Assembly (NCBI GenBank): GCA_009731375.1 | Contig: BJOX01000291.1 | Coordinates: 1 to 29,853, forward strand | From: Paulinella micropora | Lineage: Eukaryota; Cercozoa; Imbricatea; Euglyphida | Direction: 5' to 3' | Length of the DNA: 29,853 nucleotides | Shown: positions 8,567 to 17,185 of the stretch, one piece after another | How the letters are laid out: each line of letters opens with the position of its first letter | Numbering within the stretch: the stretch's first letter is position 1 | The notes under the pieces: generated by a model | Told to the model about the DNA's origin: nothing | What the model saw: the letters and a program-made list of their open reading frames with translations, nothing else | Database searches by the model: none | Position numbers and translations under genes: made by a program

Positions 8567-11500
8567 ATGCCACCACCATTACCGCCAAGACCGACGAAGG
8601 AAAATGTAGAACTAGCGAAGGTAAGGGCGAATTTGAGGAAAACTACAACCAGAGAAAATAAAAGGGAATTTAAAGTAGTAGAGTTAAAATCTAGGCGAGA
8701 TAATAGATTAAACTCTCTTACATACGAGAAGCAAGGATTAGACATAAACTTTTATGATACTGACGCATTAGAGCGAGAGGTTCTACTCCCTATACTATTA
8801 GATGCAAAAAGAAATGGTATGAGGAAATGCTGATGTTCATATCACTATAACATACATAACAGACCACGAAGAATTAAATAGATATTATAAAAAGAAAACA
8901 TTTAATTCTTTTCAAATAAAAAACTACGATGATTTTATTGAAATGTTGAATGAGTTTAACATAAGCAATATTGAAGCATCTGGACTAGGTTATGACAGGA
9001 CTATTGAATATGCTAAGGTAGTAGTAGTTCAAGAAAACGGAGGAGGATGTTATGAGGGAAAATACAAAAGCAAATAAACGAAATATGAGGAAAGTATATT
9101 AATATCTCCCGCCAGCAAAAATAATAATTGTTTAATCTTCCTTTGTAAAGACATTCTTAATATGCCACTTATTGACAAAAAAAGATGTAATGATATTAGA
9201 GAACAATTCAATCTTTCTAATGATTGCCCTATACCATTCTCTACCGCCGTAAAAATCCTTAATAATAAAGGAAGGAAAGACATACGAAATAACAAATTCT
9301 CTAACAAAGGAGACAATAAGCAAGAACGAAATAGGAGAAGACGCGGATATTATGATTTACTTAGAGAATAACCACTATTTTGGATTAATTAAACGATATA
9401 AAAAGAAATGCGAAAATGCTTAACTAAGTATTTTACTGAACATACTTGTAATCCAAAAGTTATTAATTATGCGAATAGAGAAATATTAAAGAATGGAAAG
9501 AGACATTTAATAAAGAAGTCTCATAAAGAAAAATATAATAATAAAGATGAAGTTCTTCATTATAATAAATATTTCGCTGGTAAAGATTGTATTTCTAAAT
9601 TTCTTGATTTAGTCTTAGAGAGAGGACGAAAATTAACAATAGAATGGGGTAATAATAGAAAGCTTCATAATCCAGTCAAGAAAGTAGCAGGAGTAAGAAA
9701 GAAAAGAAACAAAGATGAAGAACCGCCGATTTTATATGTGAATGGATTTAATGGAGCGAACTTTGACCACTACTTCATTAAACAGGAATTAATAAGAAGA
9801 GGCATTAAACCAAAATCACATATGATTAATAACGGCTCAATAATCTCTTTACAATTTGAAAATATTAAAATGTGGGATATGTGTAAGCATACTCAGGGGA
9901 CTTTAAAAGAAAACTTAGAAAATATGAAATGTAAAACTCTTAAAGGAGATTTTGACCACGACCAAGCCACAGAATGGGAAACAATGAGCGAAGAATTAAG
10001 AAATAAGTGTCTTGAATATTTGAAGTGTGATGTTATGGGGTTAAAAGAGTTATATGACAAAATAAACACAGAGATATTTGAAAAACACTCAGTGAATTTA
10101 ACTTCATACATTTCAACTTCAAGCCTTGCTTTCAATATCTGGAAGAAAATGATTGATGGTAAGCACGATGTAAGACTCCCAACTATTGAACAAGAGAAAG
10201 CGTTTAGAAAAGCGGTTATCGGAGCAAGAACAAATCCAAGCAAAAAAAGATTTATTTCAAAACAATACAAGGACTACTTAGCGGGGAAAATCACATTTGA
10301 CGAATTAACCGATTATTTAGTTGATGCGGATGTCGTATCTTTATACCCAACAGCGATGCTTAATTTATTTATGGTTGGAGAAATTAAACTGGCTATCGCA
10401 CCATTTGATTATAATAATCTTCCTATCGGTATTTACAATGTTGATTATATCTCATCAAAAGACATTCTACATTCAAGAATAGGACAGAGAAATAAATTGG
10501 GCTCATTAACGTGGAATTTAGCGAATATGAAAGACCAATGGCTTACAAGTGTTGATATTGAAGATATGATTAAGGAAGGCTACAATATAACAATTCATAA
10601 AGGATACTATATAGAGGAGGCTGAACCAGTTTTCAAAGAATATATATTAGAAATGTTTAAGGCGAAAGAAAATAGCGAAAAAGGCACACCGCAATATTTA
10701 TTAGCCAAACTATTTATGAATTCGTTATACGGAAAGATGATACAACGACCTATCCCAACAGAAGCAGAATATATTAAATCAAATGAGGAGTATTGGAAAT
10801 TTTGGACAAAAAATTATATATCTGATGTGGTTGAATTCAAAGATAAAGACTAAAACAAACTTTGGCACGTATCTGGAACGCCTAGAAATGAAGTAATAAT
10901 TGAAGAGAGTATTACAAAACCTTCTCACTACGGGGCTTTCATTCTAGCATATAGCAGGCGAATTATGTATAACTACATAAAAGAGGCTAATCCAAATAAA
11001 GATATAGAGGCTGATTTCTATTACACCGATACCGATAGTCTAGTGTTGCATGTTAGGTTCGCCAAACTAATCAAAAGGCTTGGTGATAAATCTCTCGGAG
11101 GAATAACGGATGACTTAGGAGATTGCTGTAAGATAATAAGAGGAATATGGATTGCTCCTAAATTGTATATGTTAGAATTTACAACGAATGAAGCCTTTCT
11201 CCCTTACCTTACTTAGAATGACTTGAAACATAAAGACAAAGGTGTTCATATAATTGAATGCTACGAAAACGAAGGAGTAAAAAAGAGATACTACCACCTT
11301 AGAGGTAAGGGGTTGAATTCAAAGGGGTTAAATCCAGAAGTATATGAAAAGATGGATTTAGGTGAAAGCATTGAAAATGTTAGAGATTTTCAAATGAAGA
11401 AAATTCATGTATCACGAAATAGCAAACAGCAAAACATTAACCATTTCAGCATAGTTCATACTACAAACATAAAAAAGAAAGTTAATGATAATAAATGGCA

Positions 11501-11570
11501 AAGTCGGGAGTTTATCAACAAAAATGATAGTATTCCTTACGGGTATCAAACGATGTTTATGAGCGAGTGA
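8567..11570 (+). pseudogene. polB: protein-primed family B DNA polymerase, disrupted
   Basis: One degraded gene explains the run of open frames. The N-terminal part (8567-8833) changes frame near 8833 and continues to a TAA at 9075-9077. The frame then reads on past it through KNNNCL, shifts twice between about 9355 and 9410, and runs to a TAA at 10851-10853 and a TAG at 11214-11216. Polymerase motifs remain visible: an ExoII-like NGANFDHYF near 9755, motif A DADVVSLYPTAM near 10322-10360, motif B KLFMNSLYGKM near 10708-10740, motif C YYTDTDSLV near 11018-11045, and a C-terminal KRYYHLRGKGLNSKGL. I cannot find the ExoI D-x-E segment expected before ExoII, suggesting an internal deletion near 9510-9540. 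It would have replicated the viral ends with a terminal protein. As assembled it cannot yield a full polymerase. Confidence 0.92.
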
Positions 11571-11653
11571 AAATGAGAGTAGCGAATGAAAGCGATGCTC
11601 ATAAATAGTTAATTAATTAATTTTTTATTTTTTATATCCTATAGTATATACTA

Positions 11654-11938
11654 ATGTCTCTCAAGTCTCTCGCGGAAAAATTTGAAAAACTTTCCATTAA
11701 TAATAAAACATTTACTTTGGATGATATCAAGCAAGTTATTGATGGGCATGTAAGTGAATATAAATCTGAAAGTAAAAAACTTCAAGAACAAGGATTGCTA
11801 CCTATGGGAAAATATAAGGGGAAGTCCGTCGCCGATGTCGCTGTATTTGATAAGCAATACTTAATATGGTTGAATAAGCAACCGATGATGGGAAACTATC
11901 CAGAACTCAAAAAAGAAATTGTTAAATATATTCTATAA
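11654..11938 (+). CDS. small GKYKGK-motif protein (DUF3820-like)
   Basis: 94 codons, ATG start. The C-terminal half reads MGKYKGKSVADVA, then DKQYLIWLNKQP, matching the pattern GKYKGK..xDV...D..YL.WL of a small domain (DUF3820-like) widespread in large DNA viruses and phages; its biochemical role is not certain. The N-terminal half is helical and charged. A palindromic TAGTATATACTA lies just before the start, similar to sequence upstream of neighbouring left-arm genes. A related domain is encoded at 12655-13106. Ends 1 bp from the convergent HNH-like pseudogene. Confidence 0.75.
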   Translation: MSLKSLAEKFEKLSINNKTFTLDDIKQVIDGHVSEYKSESKKLQEQGLLPMGKYKGKSVADVAVFDKQYLIWLNKQPMMGNYPELKKEIVKYIL

Positions 11939-11939
11939 A

Positions 11940-12579
11940 TCACCCTACATTCTCCTTTAAATTTATCTCTTTTTTTATTATTCTTAATATCGCTTTTTCT
12001 CTATGAAAATTGTTAAATTGCGTATAGTGTGGCTCTTTTAGAATTTCCCTAAAGTCTTCCTTCTGTTTCTACATTGCGATAATTTAATTTATTCTCTTCT
12101 AAATATCGGTCTGTAATTTCTTTAAACTTTATTTTTTCAAAGTGATGGTCAACATGAACGTTTTTTCTATCGTGTATTTCTTTTGTTATTTCACATATAT
12201 ATTTCGGCTCAATGAAAATATCTATTACCATTCTATTTAAATATTCTTCTATTTGATTTTTTATAGTATTTCTACACGCATCATTAAATTTGGTGGTGTA
12301 TCTCATCATTTGTTTCTCTTTATTTACCCCAATGTAATGAATACAATTATACCACGAAAATGCTTTTTCTCCTATACGAAAGTGCTTACTACCATATCCA
12401 TTATTTTCAACATCAATTTCCCAATTTATCAAATGTTCAAATTTCGTCTAATAATCAGGATGATTAATTATAATACCCTTAATAAAATTACTATCATTTT
12501 CATTTAACTTTTCGTTGTGCTTATATTTGCTGACGATATTTCTTATATATACTATTATTTCTTTCTTTGTTTTAAACAT
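11940..12579 (-). pseudogene. HNH-like / DUF3223-like protein, disrupted
   Basis: Reading from ATG at 12579 on the minus strand, a conserved-looking frame is interrupted by a TAG at 12448-12450, continues through YICEITKEIHD and HVDHHFEKIKFKEI, then changes frame near 12055-12065 and ends with HREKAILRIIKKE before TGA at 11940-11942. The combination of an early HP, a C near the middle, VDHH plus F-x-x-I/L and a terminal F-x-x-FHxxxAxLR resembles DUF3223-type HNH-like proteins of viruses and phages. Nuclease activity is not shown. It sits between two GKYKGK-motif genes, so it could be an invader or part of a small cassette. The long open stretch 12049-12432 is only its central fragment. Confidence 0.65.
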
Positions 12580-12654
12580 TACACCGCTTAGTATGTACAA
12601 CATACTATATACTCTAAAATAAAATTAATAAAATAATAATATTAATAGTATATC
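12580..12654. promoter_or_regulatory. divergent promoter region
   Basis: 75-bp AT-rich spacer between divergent genes. It holds the palindrome AGTATGTACAACATACT (about 12590) and AGTATATC near the plus-strand start; AGTATATA-like sequence also precedes 11654 and 25180. Probable shared early promoter element; inference. Confidence 0.45.
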
Positions 12655-13106
12655 ATGAGCGACCTGAGCACCAAGCAAGACTACTTGAATGAAATTGAAA
12701 AATGGAACCTTGATGGAGATGTCAAAAAGCCAACCATTAAATGGACTAAGCCTGACATTGTTTCTTTCTATGAGCAATATAAACCAAGGAATGATAATGT
12801 GAAAGTAGTTGTACCATTGGAAAGCGTGTTGATGGAGGAAGAAAGCACACCTTTTACAACAGCAGATTTAAAAGAGACTGGAATTACCGAAATCAAGGCA
12901 AATGTAGGAGAAGAGATAGCGACTGCTACATGTACAGAAGAAGGTTGTATATTAAAGAATAACAAGCAAACCGATGTTTTTCTTCAATATGGTAAGTATA
13001 AAAAATGAAAATTGAAGATGTCGCTAAGATTGACAAACCATACCTTGAATATTTAATTCAACAACCTTATTTTAATAACAAAGATGCGGTAAAAAAATAT
13101 CTCTGA
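12655..13106 (+). pseudogene. second GKYKGK-type (DUF3820-like) protein, frameshifted
   Basis: Open from ATG 12655 to a stop at 13006-13008, ending LQYGKYKK. In the next frame the text continues IEDVAKIDKPYLEYLIQQP and stops at TGA 13104-13106. This is the same domain as 11654-11938, broken by a one-base shift in the A run near 12999-13005. The N-terminal region (opening MSDLSTKQDYLNEIEKWNLD, with KWTKPDIVSFYEQYK) is distinct from the first copy and has no match that I recognise. Either real decay or a homopolymer sequencing error. Confidence 0.7.
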
Positions 13107-13250
13107 TATTTGAAAATCCACGCTTACGTGCTTCGCACTTTCGCGTGTTTTTCAAACATCGCTTTCCGCTTATTATTTTTTAATTTTTTTCACGATGTTT
13201 GCAAAACACACGGGAGCGGTAGCGGGAGTGTGGATTTGCAAATATCTATA
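13107..13250. repeat. intergenic nested inverted repeat, copy 1
   Basis: Between two convergent genes. The outer arms are ATATTTGAAAATCCACGC and its near reverse complement GTGTGGATTTGCAAATAT; the inner arms are CGTGTTTTTCAAACATCG and CGATGTTTGCAAAACACACG. It could form a large cruciform and serve as a bidirectional terminator. A related sequence lies at 17118-17180. Confidence 0.75.
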
Positions 13251-14485
13251 TCAATGGTCTTCTATAAAATTAGCAATAATATTGACATTTCCACCATTAT
13301 TAGTAGTAGAAACCGATTTTTGTGTAAAAGTTAATACATCACTTGGAGACAGATAAATATCATAATTTCTTAGATTGATTTGTTGCGTTGAATTAGCATT
13401 AACATATATTTTAAAATCGTCGTTCCGTTGGCGATAGCAGTCGCTGTTGTGTCGGTATCAACTATTAAATATTTCGTATCTACATCCGCATACACTGCTC
13501 CAGTTAATGTTCCATTAATCACCATTCGCACTATATTCGTTTTTGAGTCTTCATTACTAATGCTTATTAATGATGGATACACTAATGAATAATTGTCTAA
13601 GTTAGCACCAGCACTATCATATTTAGCCTTATTTCTTATACTCAATATCGGTCTTTCTGTAGTGTGGGCGACTTCAGCACCCTCAATTGAATTCGTTATA
13701 CTTGTGTTAATAGTATTTGACCCCTCAATGAATAAACTAGCACTCGCTGTTTTAAGAATTTGTATTCCAGTCTTTGCGTCATTTCTCATGACTGCTGTAA
13801 AGGGTAATGTCGTATTTCCAAGGCTTACTTCATCATTCGAATTAGCATACTTAATCATATGAACTAGTTGAAATTCACCAGTCTCTGGATTTTCAATTGA
13901 AAACTTAATAGCACCAAACCCAAGATATTGAAATTGAATTTGAAATACATTTCCTACGCTCCATTCTAAGTCGGGCATAGCCGAAGTTCCATCGCATGGG
14001 TCATCCCAGTCTTTTTGGTCAATATATTCTACATCATTTCTTTTACAATGTGCGATATTCATTCCTTCGTGATTTTTGTAAAAATAAAATCCATCGTTAA
14101 GGTCATTTCCTATTCCAATAAATGAATAGTGATCTTTTGTATCATCCGTTGTCCATAGAGCAGTAAAGCGAGCAAGGACACCCGTTCCAGTTCTATATTT
14201 TATTCTCCTTTTACTTACCAATCTAGCATCCGCTGTCGCATTTGCTTGAGTTGCTAATACAGCCATATTATCCAAAAATGACACACTTGCTTTAGTTTCT
14301 GTTTTTGTCCATACCCTTGTATTAATGGTATATGGAAAGATTTCTTGTAATACTGGTGTTAATTGCGCAGTTGTTGTTTCGCCGAAGGCTGTCTTCATAT
14401 TATCAATGTGGCCATCATATCCTACTTTTAGGTTAATGAACTCTCCTATAGGATTTTGTGCAATTAAGTTTCTCTGATGAGACAT
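13251..14485 (-). CDS. putative capsid spike / surface structural protein (frameshifted near 3' end)
   Basis: ATG at 14485; open to 13370, then the coding character continues in another frame (VNANSTQQINLRNYDIYL...FIEDH) to TGA at 13251-13253. The shift lies at the short A/T runs near 13409-13416. The middle has a KRRIKYRTGTGVLARFTALW segment followed by IGIGNDLNDGFYFYKNHEG, a pattern I associate with structural surface proteins of PLVs and some phages; it looks beta-rich throughout. It is the last gene of the minus-strand morphogenesis cluster, after the major capsid gene, and its start codon directly abuts a double stem-loop. A role in host attachment or vertex decoration is inferred. Confidence 0.7.
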
Positions 14486-14486
14486 T

Positions 14487-14560
14487 GATATTTTATAATG
14501 ACACTCACAATCTCAAACCTGTTTGAGATATCACGCTTATTATAAAATATCGTTTTTTTA
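14487..14560 (-). promoter_or_regulatory. nested stem-loop leader of the spike gene
   Basis: Outer arms GATATTTTATAAT (14487-14499) and ATTATAAAATATC (14539-14551) are perfect 13-bp inverted repeats. The inner arms ATCTCAAAC / GTTTGAGAT (14510-14529) form a second hairpin. Reading toward the gene it begins CGATATTTTATAATAAGCG, closely matching the leader before the penton gene at 17042-17090. Confidence 0.8.
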
Positions 14561-14689
14561 AATACCAAAAAATAAATATTTTACTTTTCTTCTTTATTTT
14601 TTTCTTTTACGATGTTTATCAACTCATAAGGATTCAAATCCCTTCACGACAATAGTCCTCTGAAGAATAACATAAGTGTAATAATTCAA

Positions 14690-16131
14690 TTAGACTGCTC
14701 CCTCCGCACTCCATTCATACCGCCGTTCGGTATCCAAGGACAGACCAGCCACTTCATAACCCTCTTCTTCTCGCTTGTCATAAAGCGGGCGGTTGTGATC
14801 CCAGAAATCAACGTGGAACCAGTTATATTTATACACATTAGAGTTCAAAATAGCAGAACCCTTTACCTTTTCCTTCAAAAGCATATAATCCTCATCGCGG
14901 GAGCAAGTGATATCAAACTGCTGAATTCTATTACTATCCAAAGTAGTGTAATAAGAAGTAATCTTAGCCTGTGCTCGGTTATCGCAATCAAATGCGGTGT
15001 TTGAACTTTCGGTATTATTAAACCCGCTAGTGTAAATTCGGCGAATTCTCTCACCCTGCGAGCGGTTCATCTTCAAAACAAATGACTGAGTGCCAGCACC
15101 GAGATTAGTTTTCCAAGAGATAGGGTATTCGGTCTTAAACGAAAAGCCTTCACCCGCAATCTTCTGTTGAACTCCCAAGATAACATTAGGGTCAGTTTCA
15201 ACGGCGAGAAATAAGTTAAGGTTGCTAACCTCTGCGGGTGCTGCGGTCATTGTTGCTCCTGCTGCAACACTAAGGGCATCAGTTCCATAAAATATGGTTT
15301 TCTGGGTTCCCTCCCACACAATCCTCAAATCAAGAATTTCATTAAAACCAATAGTCTTATCAATTTCAAAAATGGTTCCAAAANNNNNNNNNNGCCTAGT
15401 GGAATAGACACATTGATAACAGGAGTTTCGGTGTTATCGGCTCCACCTTCAAAATACTTCGCCTCCTCATAAGAGACATTTACAACAGATGGGGCACCCG
15501 TTCCGTTAGCGACGAGCAAATCATTATGACGACGAGCATTGACAGATGGTGGAGAAATGGCTCCCGCGATAGCATTACCATAAACATTTAATGTCGCCCG
15601 AAGATGACCGTCGGTATCAATACTCCCCGCAACTGTTGCCGCACTTGCTTGTTGGCCAGCATACACGTTAGCATTAAAGGCTGTTGTAGCACGATTATCA
15701 ACATTACACTTTTGAAGCATAGCCCCATAACCAGACCCAGCCCCGTGGTTATCCATTGCCATAAATCTATCATAAGAAATCTCAGGCTTCCAAATCATCT
15801 TAGTGTAATTACCAACGTGTTGAAGATTACACAGATACTGACCGCTTCGGCTTCGCAGTTCAATCGTCTTAATCATCGAAAGGCAGTCCATAGGAATTCT
15901 GTTGTATCTTCCAGCATTACCTCCACGAGTTGGTGTGTAGGTAAATCGCAACACAGACCTCGCAAGGTTCAAAGGACGAGTTGGAATTTCAAAGGTTGAT
16001 TCAATTCCCCCCACGGTGGTAATCGGCACAACCGCGAGACTTTCGCGTGCAGTAAGTTTGTTAAGCGAATACTTACCGCGGATAAGTTCGCTTTGGCTGT
16101 GTGTAAGTTCTCCTCCATATTGGACGGGCAT
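14690..16131 (-). CDS. MCP: major capsid protein (interrupted by a 10-N assembly gap)
   Basis: ATG at 16131, stop TAA at 14690-14692, about 480 codons including the gap at 15384-15393, across which the frame changes; both sides read as one protein. The N-terminus (MPVQYGGELTHSQSELIRGK) is followed by TTVGGIESTFEIP, RSVLRFTYTPTRGG and an IELRSRSGQYLCNLQHV segment, the style of double-jelly-roll capsid proteins of PLVs and virophages. The C-terminal half contains KTNLGAGTQSFVLKMNRSQG and ends in a tyrosine/tryptophan-rich tail. It would form the hexon-like capsomers of an icosahedral shell. Assignment rests on this pattern and on synteny (protease, penton, MCP) rather than on an alignment. The gap may hide more than ten bases. 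Confidence 0.85.
15384..15393. other. assembly gap (10 N) inside the capsid gene
   Basis: Ten Ns with a frame change across them. True length unknown. Confidence 0.99.
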
Positions 16132-16217
16132 TTTTCTTTTTTTTTTGAAGTGTTGTAAATTAACTAATTCACCACAATATATAATAGTGTAGAAAAAAAT
16201 AATTAAATCAAATATCT

Positions 16218-17030
16218 TTACCGCGCTTTCAGTAAATTAAAGAATGAATTAAATAAACTAAAGTAATTAGTTTCACGATAAACCAGTAAAGTAATAACTA
16301 TACCCAAACCATTAACATTAATTTCTTGGTCGTTTTCGTCTGTCAAGTAAAACCTAAACACATTGTTTGAACTTGCTGACAATGTTTTACCATACTCAGA
16401 CCCGCTCCCATCATAGATTACGGCACCAAAAGGGATTTCGTTGGCTGTGTATATTTCTTGTAGCACATGATTATCTCCTTCATTCACTAAGTCTGATTGA
16501 AGATACAAAGTTTTTTCACCAGTTAGAATAATTACATTTGGCGAATTAATTAAATCATTAGCAAAGAAATATGTTGAGTTTCTATCAAAACCCATAACCT
16601 CGTGAATACGAGTATCAGCATCAAATATAAACCGCGGCTGAATACCTTTATTCTCTGACACACTGAATGTTAATTTGCCGTCCTCTGGTTCTATGTTGGT
16701 ATTATTACTGGATACAACATAAGTATAATTATTTGGGCTGTCTGCGGTTAGCGCCTCAGATAGTTTATTTTTTAAGTTGTTCATTGTGTAGTTGCCCTCA
16801 GGTATCGTAATTAAGGCCTCATACCCGTCTTCGCTAAGAGTAAAGGTATTATATGGCGAAGCCACAGAGTAATACGACTTCGGCACATAGATATGAAGAA
16901 TTTTACAATGTGTGGAATTGTCTAGTGATTTTAAGTTTAATTCGTGTGTAAAGTCGCTGTCTGAGCCTGTTATCCTGTTTTTGCTATTTATGTAATAGAT
17001 ACCACTTGACCTGCCCCCTTTGTAATCCAT
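16218..17030 (-). CDS. mCP: penton (minor capsid) protein
   Basis: 270 codons from ATG at 17030; a GTG 36 bp upstream is in frame but lies inside a stem-loop, so I prefer the ATG. The N-terminal motif YYINSKNRITGSDSDFTHEL, then HIYVPKSYYSVASPYNTFTL and IPEGNYTMNNLKNKL, are the signature pattern of the penton protein of Polintons, PLVs and virophages, a single jelly-roll that fills the fivefold vertices. The gene lies between the protease and the major capsid gene, the canonical position. Hydrophobic C-terminal segment. Function inferred from motif and synteny. Confidence 0.85.
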   Translation of the reverse strand: MDYKGGRSSGIYYINSKNRITGSDSDFTHELNLKSLDNSTHCKILHIYVPKSYYSVASPYNTFTLSEDGYEALITIPEGNYTMNNLKNKLSEALTADSPNNYTYVVSSNNTNIEPEDGKLTFSVSENKGIQPRFIFDADTRIHEVMGFDRNSTYFFANDLINSPNVIILTGEKTLYLQSDLVNEGDNHVLQEIYTANEIPFGAVIYDGSGSEYGKTLSASSNNVFRFYLTDENDQEINVNGLGIVITLLVYRETNYFSLFNSFFNLLKAR

Positions 17031-17041
17031 TGATATAGATA

Positions 17042-17090
17042 TTTTAGAATAGCGCTTTCGTTTCACTCTCGCTTATTCTAAAACATCGTT
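17042..17090 (-). promoter_or_regulatory. stem-loop leader of the penton gene
   Basis: Arms TTTTAGAATA (17042-17051) and TATTCTAAAA (17074-17083) form a perfect 10-bp stem just upstream of the penton ATG. Read toward the gene it begins CGATGTTTTAGAATAAGCG and ends TAAAATATCTATATCAATG, closely parallel to the leader of the spike gene. Confidence 0.75.
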
Positions 17091-17117
17091 TTTTTATTTT
17101 GGAAAAAATTAAATGGG

Positions 17118-17180
17118 ATACGATATTTGTAAAACACACGAAAATGAGTGAAACGAATGAGAGTGTGGATTTACGAATAT
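17118..17180. repeat. intergenic inverted repeat, copy 2
   Basis: Arms ATATTTGTAAAACACAC and GTGTGGATTTACGAATAT pair with one or two mismatches. The sequence resembles the repeat at 13107-13250, in inverted orientation. It lies between the 3' end of the protease gene and the penton leader. Confidence 0.7.
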
Positions 17181-17185
17181 ATCTT

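Noticed and set aside
8567-12579. Alternative genetic code (TAA/TAG read as an amino acid) to explain in-frame stops
   Set aside because: Intact viral genes end at TAA in sensible places, and the same genes also carry frameshifts that recoding cannot explain.
14620-14665. AAGGATTCAAATCCCTT resembling a tRNA T-arm
   Set aside because: No acceptor, D or anticodon arms could be placed on either strand.
17031-17066. Upstream GTG start for the penton gene
   Set aside because: It lies inside the stem-loop leader; the ATG at 17030 fits the conserved leader-to-ATG arrangement shared with the spike gene.
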